Of a DNA stretch of 10,091 nucleotides, positions 1-6,329 are shown piece after piece (positions within the stretch are counted from its first letter, which is position 1; each line of letters begins with the position of its first letter). A model generated the notes under the pieces. That model did not search any database. It had not been told where the DNA came from and was given only the letters and a program-made list of their open reading frames with translations. The DNA is from Candidatus Woesearchaeota archaeon (GTDB taxonomy: Archaea > Nanobdellota > Nanobdellia > Woesearchaeales > JACQSR01), in NCBI GenBank assembly GCA_023255615.1, contig JAHFLI010000027.1, positions 1-10,091 on the forward strand, read 5' to 3'. Both the position numbers and the translations under genes were made by a program.

Positions 1-261
1 GTTGCTGGAGGAAATGTATTGTTCAGGAACATTCAGAAGAAATATGTTGTCGGGATAGAATATTATAAAGATGGAGAATTTTATTTGCCCTATTCGGATA
101 TCGAAAAAACATGTATTGATATGGTCGTGTTCAATCAGCCAATTTCCCTGGAACTGAAAAGGATCGTGCAAAAAAAAGTGGATGCTAAAAAGATTCACGA
201 GTATTTGAGAATCTATCCTTTATGGGTTAGAAAAAGAGTTCTGAAATTACTAAAGTTATAA
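1..261 (+). CDS. C-terminal fragment of a gene entering from the left; possible AbiEi-like transcriptional regulator
   Basis: The reading frame is open to the first base of the window (it begins V-A-G-G-N-V-L-F-R), so this is the last 86 codons of a longer gene; the TTG at 19 is unlikely to be the true start. The fragment is basic and mixed alpha/beta in character. It contains an EKTCIDM stretch, then alternating helices ending in RVLKLLKL. That order (short strands with a G-x-F-x-L segment, an E-K-T-x-x-D motif, then helices with a late V-x-x-R-V) resembles the C-terminal part of AbiEi-type antitoxins and related winged-helix regulators. This is by-eye resemblance from memory. The usual partner, an AbiEii nucleotidyltransferase toxin downstream, is absent: three bases after the stop a convergent, unrelated gene ends. 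Any uncharacterised DNA-binding or nuclease C-terminus would fit equally well. Confidence 0.6.
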   Translation, partial: VAGGNVLFRNIQKKYVVGIEYYKDGEFYLPYSDIEKTCIDMVVFNQPISLELKRIVQKKVDAKKIHEYLRIYPLWVRKRVLKLLKL

Positions 262-264
262 ACA

Positions 265-1947
265 TCATGAATGACAATGAGTTGGATCTGGATTGTTTGG
301 TCCTCCTGCGGTTCCGCTGGTTTTTCCTGTTGCTTTGTCGATGACTTCGTGTTTTCCTGTTGTTCCTTTATCAAATTCAGACCAGATCTCAACAACACTT
401 CCTGATTTTATAGATGGAATATATGAACTCTTCTTTCCTCCTGTAACTAGATATATTTGTCGTGATCCTAAGGAGGATGGATTACAGTTGGGATCGTTCA
501 TGACAAAGTCAACTTTCCAGTAACGTTTTACTGTGCATCCTTGAACGACATCTTTCTTTCCTGCTGGGGTAATTCCTGGGCGAACAAAACTGCAGGATCC
601 TGGTGATGGTATTGGACAATCGCTTGGGCAGTTCGTGTTTGTTTCTCCGGGATCACATTTAGTATCATGATTACAAACGATTGTAGATTTTGGATAGCAG
701 CATGCTCCGTTCGTGCAGTCATAGGTTAGTCCAAGATTATTTTCAGAGCTACTGCAAGAGGTTTTTCCAGATCTACAAACAGCTTTGGTCCAGTCTCCAT
801 AGTGTGCTCCTGCTTCTCCACAGCTTGGGAGGCATTGATTGTTTTTCCACTGGTATAATGGTGCTTTTGCATTACAACAGGATTGGGTTTGCATAAAATT
901 TGAATCAGTACAGGTTGTTGAACTGCCACAGTATCCTTCTCCTTGTGAGTTTGTTTTACAAATAGTTCCAGATGGACAACGCGCACTGGAGCCAGAATAA
1001 CTACCATCAGTTTTACAGGAATATTCTGTCAAATCTGTATTATAATGGAGGTCCTGATAACAAGTATCCTTATGAGTTTTTCCTGTTTTGTCTGTAAGAG
1101 TTCCTGGATCTGTTGGAACATATCCTTTGTCTGAATCCTTACAACCATTGCTGATGTCTGTTCCACAGAATCCTTCCCCTTTGGAATTTACAAAACAACC
1201 TGTCTGACCAACTTGAGAGCAAGGTGTATCGCTATAACTATGGCCCCCATCAGCAGTGCAGTAATATTCTCGAACAGAAGTTGGACTAAGACATTTATCT
1301 TTGAAGACACCTGACTGATAAGCTGAAGTATCGGTTAATGTTCCAGGAATAGAAGGATAAATAATTCCAATGCCATCAGTATCTGTACAGGTTTGAGGCG
1401 TTGGTGGATTAGTTTTGCAATCTTGCGGGCAATTTGCCGTATTTTCATTGTTGCTAGGTTCACAAATCCCATTTGGACAGGTACCGAGGGTGCAGTCTTG
1501 TGGACAGCTATAATACTCTCCTCCGCCACAAATACGATCACCACAATAATGACAGTCAATAGGACAACTTGTAGTATCTTCTCCATATCCTGTATTACAT
1601 GTTAGATCGCCGCAGTATGGTGGTGAATTATCAACGCACCCACCTTTTCCACCTCTTATTAAACAATATTGTGAGGGACTGCAGTTGAAATCAGATTCGT
1701 AAACTTTATGTTCCATGCAGAAATAATGCACTACGCGGCTTCCTATGCAATTATCCTGTGGTACAGCTGGTGGATCACAGGGAGAACCAACACTTGTTGC
1801 ACTTCCAATGATTATTGGCTTGAAATAATGTATTGCTCCAATCACAATAACACCTAGAAATAATGCAACCGGTAAGAGAAATTTTTTGTCCGAGAAAAGA
1901 TGGTTTTTTTGATAACTATTGAGTTTATGTTGTTTTTTCTGAGTCAC
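265..1947 (-). CDS. Membrane-anchored, extracellular cysteine-rich repeat protein
   Basis: Predicted 560-residue surface protein of unknown exact role. A Lys-rich N-terminus (1-22) precedes one membrane segment at about 23-41, so nearly everything else should lie outside the cell. There are 48 cysteines, all after the membrane segment, consistent with a disulfide-stabilised stalk. Four short modules of the form C-x4-C-x(7-10)-C-x3-C lie at 112-132, 135-152, 157-177 and 425-444; the first two begin CGD and three end in CPxDC. Two six-cysteine modules of about 75 residues (187-262 and 269-341) share PGTLTD, an E-Y-x-C and a GEGFCG/GEGYCG end; a shortened third begins at 346. The C-terminal 110 residues (about 450-560) look like a separate beta-rich domain I do not recognise. 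From memory, such modules are common in DPANN surface proteins. The start is GTG at 1947: no in-frame ATG lies upstream, and a TATA-like element sits about 28 bases before it. The adjacent upstream gene carries the same CGDGxC module. Confidence 0.85.
   Translation of the reverse strand: MTQKKQHKLNSYQKNHLFSDKKFLLPVALFLGVIVIGAIHYFKPIIIGSATSVGSPCDPPAVPQDNCIGSRVVHYFCMEHKVYESDFNCSPSQYCLIRGGKGGCVDNSPPYCGDLTCNTGYGEDTTSCPIDCHYCGDRICGGGEYYSCPQDCTLGTCPNGICEPSNNENTANCPQDCKTNPPTPQTCTDTDGIGIIYPSIPGTLTDTSAYQSGVFKDKCLSPTSVREYYCTADGGHSYSDTPCSQVGQTGCFVNSKGEGFCGTDISNGCKDSDKGYVPTDPGTLTDKTGKTHKDTCYQDLHYNTDLTEYSCKTDGSYSGSSARCPSGTICKTNSQGEGYCGSSTTCTDSNFMQTQSCCNAKAPLYQWKNNQCLPSCGEAGAHYGDWTKAVCRSGKTSCSSSENNLGLTYDCTNGACCYPKSTIVCNHDTKCDPGETNTNCPSDCPIPSPGSCSFVRPGITPAGKKDVVQGCTVKRYWKVDFVMNDPNCNPSSLGSRQIYLVTGGKKSSYIPSIKSGSVVEIWSEFDKGTTGKHEVIDKATGKTSGTAGGPNNPDPTHCHS
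925..1389 (-). repeat. Tandem six-cysteine modules of about 75 residues within the Cys-rich protein
   Basis: Codons 187-262 and 269-341 of the 265-1947 protein align as two copies of one module. Cysteines fall at 187, 219, 230, 243, 251 and 261 in the first copy and at 269, 296, 311, 324, 330 and 340 in the second. Shared landmarks are a C-x-D-x-D opening, PGTLTD, a KDxC, an E-Y-[YS]-C and a final GEG[FY]CG. A further CTDS at codon 346 looks like the start of a third copy that then diverges. Confidence 0.85.
1417..1614 (-). repeat. Three tandem CGDxxC...CPxDC modules within the Cys-rich protein
   Basis: Codons 112-177 of the 265-1947 protein hold three consecutive four-cysteine modules, at 112-132, 135-152 and 157-177, with spacing C-x4-C-x(7-10)-C-x3-C. 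Acidic residues (GED, GE, NE) precede the third cysteine of each. A fourth copy lies much further on, at codons 425-444 (bases 616-675). The units differ strongly at DNA level, so this is an old repeat. The acidic residues could bind calcium, but the DxNxD spacing of a dockerin or EF-hand is not present. Confidence 0.85.
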
Positions 1948-1971
1948 GTATAGGAAGCAGAAGTTTATTCT

Positions 1972-1979
1972 TTTTAAAA
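1972..1979 (-). promoter_or_regulatory. TATA-like element for the Cys-rich surface gene
   Basis: On the minus strand the 46-base gap between the two surface genes contains TTTTAAAA, centred about 28 bases before the GTG at 1947. This matches archaeal TATA-to-start spacing for a leaderless or nearly leaderless mRNA and supports the GTG as the start. The gene may also receive read-through from the upstream gene. Confidence 0.55.
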
Positions 1980-1993
1980 TTTTAGAACTATTC

Positions 1994-4117
1994 TCAAGTT
2001 GGTACAGTTATTTCTTTATTATCTAGTTGCATGATATCCTGAGCAAGATACATGAACGTGTAAGGCTCGGTTTCTGGATAAGTAAGATGTGGTGTTGAAT
2101 ACCAACTTTGAATGATAACTTGATCAGGTTGTCCTACTGAGTGTTTATATTGTTGATAGAACTTCTCGGCATTGGTAAAGAAACGGAAGTCATCTTCTGA
2201 TTGTGGCCAATAACACGAAAATTGTGGACCAGATTGAGCCATCATTCGTAACCCACACCATTCTCCTGGAGGAAATGGAATGATAGGATCAGTTTTTGAA
2301 TCAGTTCTTGCGACTCTTGCACACGTGTACCAGTTTCCTCCATGCCCCTGCATATTACCAAGAATGGTTCGGGCATAACCCTCGGGACATGTTACAGAAG
2401 GGTCATATCCTCCACAGACTTGAACAGGGTTAGGATTTTCTTGAATGCGTAATCCGCAAAGAACTCCTGGTTGTGAACTTTGCTCATAATGCGCGCGATT
2501 AGGATGTACTCCTTGAGCACACGTGTACCAGTTTCCTCCTAAAGATGCAGGCATTGTTGCAAAATTTTTGGAAACAAAATCTTGAGGGCAACTCTGCTGT
2601 GGATCCAATCCATCGCACAAAACTGCTGCATGAGAATCTCCTGAGCGCTTGAAACCACACCATGTTCCTTTATGGGGAGTAGTAGTAATGGCTTGAACAC
2701 AAGTCTTCCATATTCCTCCAGATATTCCCATATCAGCTAAGTCCTTAGGAATATAATCAACAGGACATTGAACTCCAGGATCATATCCTTGTTCATCACT
2801 AATAACGATAACCCCCACTTTAGCGCCATGTTTTCGTGCAGCAGTCGTAATTGCTTGAAGATTAGCCAAATAGGAGGGTGTATTGTTATAAGGAATATCT
2901 AACTGCAAGAATGGGAGTGGTTCTCCTTGTTCATAAAAGAGATCCATCCAAAGAGTGAGATCTTTAGCATCATAAGGTGGTTCAACATCCCCCACAATAA
3001 TACGAGGATAATACTGGTGAACAAGATGAATAAATGCAAGAGTTTCCGTAAACGTTTGATTCATAGTGAGATGACATCCCCATTGGCGTTTAGTTCCATA
3101 AGCCAATGGTTCATCCATTGCTATGTAGGTAACATTTCCCCCAGCATGAGAAATTCTGTCAAGCTTTGGTTTTAGTTGAGCGAATCGATCTGCTCCCGTG
3201 CAAGGATGAGTACCAATGGGTGCAACCGCTTCCATTTCAAGAGACATTGCGATGTGATGATCTTGGAGGAATTGAACCAGTTGCTGCACTTGATCATCAG
3301 TAAAGAACATTTTGCTAGGACTCTTAATAAATATTCCTGCATAGAAGTTGAACACGCTCGTTTTACTCATCGTGTCGCTCCACGTGCTAGAATTCGTAAA
3401 AAACTGAGTGTAATCATCATTAGCATCATTCATATTTGGTGTGACCCAATATTCTACTATTTGTGGTTCTGGCGGTACGTAACTACAATCCCTACACTTT
3501 CCTCCATAGATTTCTATTTCTCTCCACCCTATCCAGTTGGGTGATTTGTCCGTGAGAATCCTGATGTATCGTGCTTTTTTGGGCGAGGATACGTTGTACT
3601 CCCACCATTTGTTGGTTCCATTCTGATAATAGTCTTCCAATATTGTTAGCTGTTCTGTTGGATTGGGTTGTGTTCCTGCATAAACAATACTATGAATCGT
3701 TCCTGAGTTTACTTGATTATTCAACAGACGAATTTTGTTAATAGAATAAGCTTCTCCAAGATCTAGTTCAATCCATTGTGGTGCAATATCTCCCGCATTC
3801 CAAGGCGTTACAATATCTCCATCAATAGCATTAGATGGTTTTCGTTGATCATCAAGTGTTTTTGATGCATGTGCTGTAGCGTTCTTTGTAAGAAGCCGTT
3901 CACAATCTAGTGCGCAAAATTCTCCAATATCACAAATACCATCTCCACATGATGAAACAGAACCCGCATGACCTATAATAAAATCCCTTCCCCATAATAT
4001 CAAATTTGTCCCGAGAACAATTACAAAGACCGCCATGACAATGACGATATGAATGTAGAAATTTTTCTTTTTCTTCTCTTTATATTTCATCGATTTTAAC
4101 TCTTTTATTTGTTGCAT
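1994..4117 (-). CDS. Membrane-anchored surface protein: CGDGxC module, F5/8-type domain and glycoside-hydrolase-like barrel with inserted Cys repeats
   Basis: Predicted 707-residue extracellular protein (numbering from the ATG at 4117). A Lys-rich tail (1-19) leads to a membrane segment at about 20-42, then CGDGICDIGEFCALDC at 57-72. A discoidin/CBM32-like beta-sandwich spans about 76-205 (SNAIDGD near its start, WIELDLG, ARYIRIL, WREIEIYG), usually a sugar- or surface-binding domain. Eight hydrophobic strands follow at roughly 220, 257, 290, 328, 372, 402, 433 and 666, as in a (beta/alpha)8 barrel. Strand 4 ends in MDEP (D335, E336) and strand 7 in SDEQG (D441, E442), the strands that carry catalytic acids in clan GH-A glycosidases. 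Three four-cysteine repeats occupy about 444-635, between strands 7 and 8. Seven N-x-S/T sequons face outward. A TTG at 4135 would give 713 residues, but it lies only about 13 bases after the TATA element and so probably upstream of the transcript start. The barrel family and substrate are not recognised. Confidence 0.85.
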   Translation of the reverse strand: MQQIKELKSMKYKEKKKKNFYIHIVIVMAVFVIVLGTNLILWGRDFIIGHAGSVSSCGDGICDIGEFCALDCERLLTKNATAHASKTLDDQRKPSNAIDGDIVTPWNAGDIAPQWIELDLGEAYSINKIRLLNNQVNSGTIHSIVYAGTQPNPTEQLTILEDYYQNGTNKWWEYNVSSPKKARYIRILTDKSPNWIGWREIEIYGGKCRDCSYVPPEPQIVEYWVTPNMNDANDDYTQFFTNSSTWSDTMSKTSVFNFYAGIFIKSPSKMFFTDDQVQQLVQFLQDHHIAMSLEMEAVAPIGTHPCTGADRFAQLKPKLDRISHAGGNVTYIAMDEPLAYGTKRQWGCHLTMNQTFTETLAFIHLVHQYYPRIIVGDVEPPYDAKDLTLWMDLFYEQGEPLPFLQLDIPYNNTPSYLANLQAITTAARKHGAKVGVIVISDEQGYDPGVQCPVDYIPKDLADMGISGGIWKTCVQAITTTPHKGTWCGFKRSGDSHAAVLCDGLDPQQSCPQDFVSKNFATMPASLGGNWYTCAQGVHPNRAHYEQSSQPGVLCGLRIQENPNPVQVCGGYDPSVTCPEGYARTILGNMQGHGGNWYTCARVARTDSKTDPIIPFPPGEWCGLRMMAQSGPQFSCYWPQSEDDFRFFTNAEKFYQQYKHSVGQPDQVIIQSWYSTPHLTYPETEPYTFMYLAQDIMQLDNKEITVPT
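2319..2341 (-). repeat. 23-base exact direct repeat, copy A
   Basis: This block is identical to 2517-2539 and lies exactly 198 bases (66 codons) from it. On the minus strand it encodes GGNWYTCA of the third Cys repeat. Surrounding bases of the repeats are clearly diverged. Confidence 0.9.
2517..2539 (-). repeat. 23-base exact direct repeat, copy B
   Basis: This block is identical to 2319-2341 and encodes GGNWYTCA of the second Cys repeat. The matching region of the first repeat (GGIWKTCV) differs at many bases. Confidence 0.9.
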
Positions 4118-4144
4118 ATAAACCTTTTCCTTCAAAGATAGGTA

Positions 4145-4152
4145 TTATATAA
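4145..4152 (-). promoter_or_regulatory. TATA box of the barrel surface protein gene
   Basis: TTATATAA on the minus strand is centred about 31 bases upstream of the ATG at 4117. Transcription starting about 26 bases downstream of it would begin near 4122, giving a leader of about five bases and excluding the TTG at 4135 as a start codon. Confidence 0.6.
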
Positions 4153-4242
4153 TAATTACAAAAATTGCGAGCGGATGATTGAATAGGGAATATGCTATAG
4201 TTCTGGTAATGAACGTTAGTTATTAAGTCTTATTGAAGAAGA

Positions 4243-4250
4243 TTTAAATA
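4243..4250 (+). promoter_or_regulatory. TATA box of the GT4 glycosyltransferase gene
   Basis: TTTAAATA is centred about 25 bases before the ATG at 4272, and the purine-rich GAAGAAGA just upstream could serve as a TFB-recognition element. No Shine-Dalgarno sequence precedes the ATG, so a leaderless mRNA is likely. The 154-base gap (4118-4271) between this gene and the divergent surface gene holds this box and the minus-strand box, with nothing else I recognise between them. Confidence 0.7.
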
Positions 4251-4271
4251 CGGTCTAAAGACTTCCGGACT

Positions 4272-5423
4272 ATGAAGATCCTCTTTTGTTCGAATGAACA
4301 ATTTATGCCGTTAAGCGGTGGCGGAAGTATTGGGAATTTTAAGATTGTGGAGAATTTAGTCGAGCGCGGGCATGACGTAACGGTAGCAACCCCCTTATAT
4401 GTCAACAAAGAAGAGATTGAGGAAAAGTATCGTATTCATCTCAAACCGTTTTCTCCGTTCTATATTCACAAAAATATTTCATTTCGCGGACCAAAATATA
4501 TTTTCTACGGATTTTTATTTATCTTTCATTTTCTCCGACTGATATGGAGCGAAAAGTATGATGTTGTTATCGTCAGAAATGCTATTCTTGCTATTCCTAT
4601 TGCATTAGGTAAACCATTCACGAAGGCAAAGTATGTTCTCAGTTTTACCGATTTCTTATCAAGTTTCAATTATGCCCATAAATGGTATCCTCATTTTGTT
4701 TTGAAATTATTCCTGAGATTTGAGCAATCTATTGCAAAGCGGTATGACAAGGTGTTTGTGATTACTCCTGCGATGAAGCACGTTCTTATCGAGCGTGGTG
4801 TTAAAGAAGACAAGATTGAGATTAGTTATGATGGGGTTGAAACCTCGTTCTTTGATCCGAAGAAAGTTTCCAAAGAAGATGTAGAGAAAGTGAAAGAACA
4901 GTTAGGATTTGAAAAGCATATTGTTCTTTTTCTCGGAACTATTGACCGACATAGTTACGAAAAAATGCGAGATATTGTACAAGAAATGAATAATCGCGCT
5001 ATGGACGTTAACTTTGCGTTTATCGGTCAAGGAAGAAATTATGACGATCTTAAAAAAGACCTTGATCATGTCCATAATACGCGTTTTTTAGGATATATTC
5101 CTCATGAAGAGATTCCAACGTATATTATGGCGGCAAATGTGGGCATTATTCCATATGAGAATAATTATAATCTGCATTTAATTGTCACATTGAAGCTGCT
5201 TGAGTATTTGTCGATGGGAACTCACGTCGTGTGCACTGATTTGAAAAGCATACGAGAATTATTCGGTCAGTATGATTTCTTAAAAATTGCTCGTGATAAC
5301 GATGAGTTTATCGCAGCAATTAATGAATTTAAATCAAAAGGAAAATCTCATGAAGCGTCTGAATTAATTCGCAAAGAATTCTCATGGAAAAAGGTTACTG
5401 ATAGAATTTGTGATGGGATTTAA
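4272..5423 (+). CDS. GT4-family (GT-B fold) glycosyltransferase
   Basis: Full-length 383-residue cytoplasmic or membrane-associated glycosyltransferase, expected to move a sugar from an activated donor to a lipid or glycan acceptor. The N-terminal Rossmann half has the usual opening (MKILFCSN), a glycine loop GGGS at 16-19, and NLVERGHDVTVAT at 28-40. A hydrophobic stretch at about 76-92 may touch the membrane. The linker ISYDGVETSFFDP (184-196) precedes the C-terminal Glycos_transf_1 half, with VLFLGTIDRHSYEKM (218-232), AFIGQGRN, RFLGYIPHEEIPTYI and the donor-site region ending KLLEYLSMGTHVV (308-320). The second glutamate of the EX7E motif is E311, while the first position is a leucine, a variation seen in this family. 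Donor and acceptor cannot be read from the sequence. The gene is probably transcribed alone from its own TATA box, and it ends in an interlocked stop with the convergent gene. Confidence 0.9.
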   Translation: MKILFCSNEQFMPLSGGGSIGNFKIVENLVERGHDVTVATPLYVNKEEIEEKYRIHLKPFSPFYIHKNISFRGPKYIFYGFLFIFHFLRLIWSEKYDVVIVRNAILAIPIALGKPFTKAKYVLSFTDFLSSFNYAHKWYPHFVLKLFLRFEQSIAKRYDKVFVITPAMKHVLIERGVKEDKIEISYDGVETSFFDPKKVSKEDVEKVKEQLGFEKHIVLFLGTIDRHSYEKMRDIVQEMNNRAMDVNFAFIGQGRNYDDLKKDLDHVHNTRFLGYIPHEEIPTYIMAANVGIIPYENNYNLHLIVTLKLLEYLSMGTHVVCTDLKSIRELFGQYDFLKIARDNDEFIAAINEFKSKGKSHEASELIRKEFSWKKVTDRICDGI

Positions 5424-5962
5424 TCAGCATCCATAATCCAATCTCTTATATTCGGATCTAAACGTTCTAACATCTGTCGAACGAAATCGTCAATATAGGG
5501 AACTCGCGCTCGCAAATGAAGATCTTCTCGCGTTGCTTCTGCTATTAAACTTCCCTCTGACCTTAATAAACGTGGCTCAAACAATTGGAGTTCTTCAGTT
5601 GCTTGATACCATGCTCTAAATGGGGTCAATACGTCTTGAGATCCTAATCGAGTAGAAAACATTTCATATACATCTCCGTCCGGCATGACGAGGATCATGC
5701 CATCGATAAGTTCAGTGCTTCGTATTTTTCTTCTGAGCCGCATATCTTCGCTGGAGATTCTGTGGACAGTGTGTTTTGATCCGGAGTCATTTCCTACAAG
5801 AAATGCTGCATTAAAAGTAGGTTTCCTCTCATCAGTTCGGTAAGGGAGGCAACTATATGAGAAAATTCTTGGGGGACTGAGAGCTGATAATGCGCCAAGA
5901 AATTCGTTTGGTTCGTCATATCGAGCGACCCTTGTATGACCACGTTGATATAATTGAGGCAT
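5420..5962 (-). CDS. Arg-rich hypothetical protein of 180 residues
   Basis: I do not recognise this protein. It has no membrane segment or signal peptide, a single cysteine, and mixed content with a likely helical C-terminal half (about 105-175). Segments such as NAAFLVGNDSGSKHTVHRIS (51-70) and LIDGMILVMPDGDVYEMFST (85-104) look like beta strands of a small globular domain. Its composition stands out: 21 Arg against 3 Lys, whereas the adjacent 111-residue gene has 21 Lys and 3 Arg. This suggests a separate origin or strong charge selection. The ATG at 5962 has a TATA element at 5983-5990 at leaderless spacing, which supports it as a real gene. It converges on the glycosyltransferase, the two stop codons sharing a TTAA at 5420-5423. 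Confidence 0.75.
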   Translation of the reverse strand: MPQLYQRGHTRVARYDEPNEFLGALSALSPPRIFSYSCLPYRTDERKPTFNAAFLVGNDSGSKHTVHRISSEDMRLRRKIRSTELIDGMILVMPDGDVYEMFSTRLGSQDVLTPFRAWYQATEELQLFEPRLLRSEGSLIAEATREDLHLRARVPYIDDFVRQMLERLDPNIRDWIMDAD

Positions 5963-5982
5963 ATGATAAGGAATCCTTCAAA

Positions 5983-5990
5983 ATTTAAAT
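5983..5990 (-). promoter_or_regulatory. TATA box of the Arg-rich hypothetical gene
   Basis: ATTTAAAT is centred about 24 bases before the ATG at 5962. It lies in a 31-base gap (5963-5993) just after the stop of the DUF4346 gene, so the hypothetical gene can be transcribed independently of the operon upstream. Confidence 0.6.
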
Positions 5991-5993
5991 TAT

Positions 5994-6329
5994 TTACTCT
6001 TTATCTTGAATATACTCTATTTTCTTCTTTAATGCAAGTTCTGCTTTGTATAATTCTTTTCCGAGATAGGCTGCATGAGTGACTTTCGAAATGAGTTTTT
6101 CATGGATAATGGCATGATAGAGCTCTTCAGCAGTTGTTCCTAGGAATTTTTTTGTTATTCTGTGCGTATTCGTTACATATCCTACTTCAATTCTTTTTTT
6201 TGAATGATTTACTTTAATTAAAAAATACCCCTTTCCATCTTGTTCCCACCGTTTTGGATAATTCTTCGTGTCAATGACTTTTTTAATATCTTCCGTCATC
6301 TCAAAAAAATATCCTTTTACTTTTTTCAT
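5994..6329 (-). CDS. Stand-alone DUF4346 domain protein
   Basis: The 111-residue Lys-rich protein is essentially one DUF4346 domain. Family landmarks are DGKGYFLIKV (31-40), RIEVGYV (46-52), the GTTAEELYHAII segment (64-75) and the strongly typical THAAYLGKELYKAELAL (84-100) followed by YIQD (106-109). From memory, the domain is usually fused to pterin-binding or methyltransferase-related proteins (dihydropteroate-synthase-like, MtrA-like) and its molecular role is not established; here it stands alone, with no catalytic domain. No membrane segment or signal is visible, so it should be cytosolic. The start ATG at 6329 overlaps the stop of the upstream flippase-like gene as ATGA, which implies translational coupling and expression from the promoter near 7343. 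Family assignment is fairly sure; function is not. Confidence 0.8.
   Translation of the reverse strand: MKKVKGYFFEMTEDIKKVIDTKNYPKRWEQDGKGYFLIKVNHSKKRIEVGYVTNTHRITKKFLGTTAEELYHAIIHEKLISKVTHAAYLGKELYKAELALKKKIEYIQDKE

Larger units (their letters stand above)
2213..2794 (-). repeat. Three tandem four-cysteine repeats inserted in the barrel domain
   Basis: Counting from the ATG at 4117, the three units run at about 444-501, 503-568 and 570-635. Each reads: G-x-D-P, x4-C-P, a stretch of about 20 residues ending GG-x-W-x-T-C, a variable linker, then CG-[FL]-[KR] and a last C. Cysteines are 451/473/487/501, 510/533/554/568 and 577/599/621/635. Units 2 and 3 have the same 66-residue period and are most alike; unit 1 has a shorter linker and is more diverged. 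I do not recognise this repeat as a named family. Confidence 0.85.

Noticed and set aside
19..21. TTG as the start of the first gene
   Set aside because: The frame stays open to base 1 with no promoter or ribosome binding site visible, so the gene most likely begins outside the window.
112..264. An AbiE toxin-antitoxin pair at the left edge
   Set aside because: Only a weak resemblance to an AbiEi C-terminus is present and no AbiEii-like toxin gene follows; the next gene is convergent and unrelated.
726..1007. Minus-strand reading frame of 93 codons inside the Cys-rich surface gene
   Set aside because: It lies wholly within the 265-1947 gene in another frame, has no promoter or ribosome binding site and no family resemblance; the Cys-rich frame is clearly the coding one.
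1417..1614. Dockerin or EF-hand calcium repeats
   Set aside because: The acidic residues are there, but the DxNxDG loop spacing and paired helices of dockerins are not; the conserved feature is the four-cysteine pattern.
3176..3544. Plus-strand reading frame of 122 codons antisense to the barrel gene
   Set aside because: It is antisense to the discoidin/barrel coding region with no plausible domain, membrane segment or start signal; it is a by-product of the real frame.
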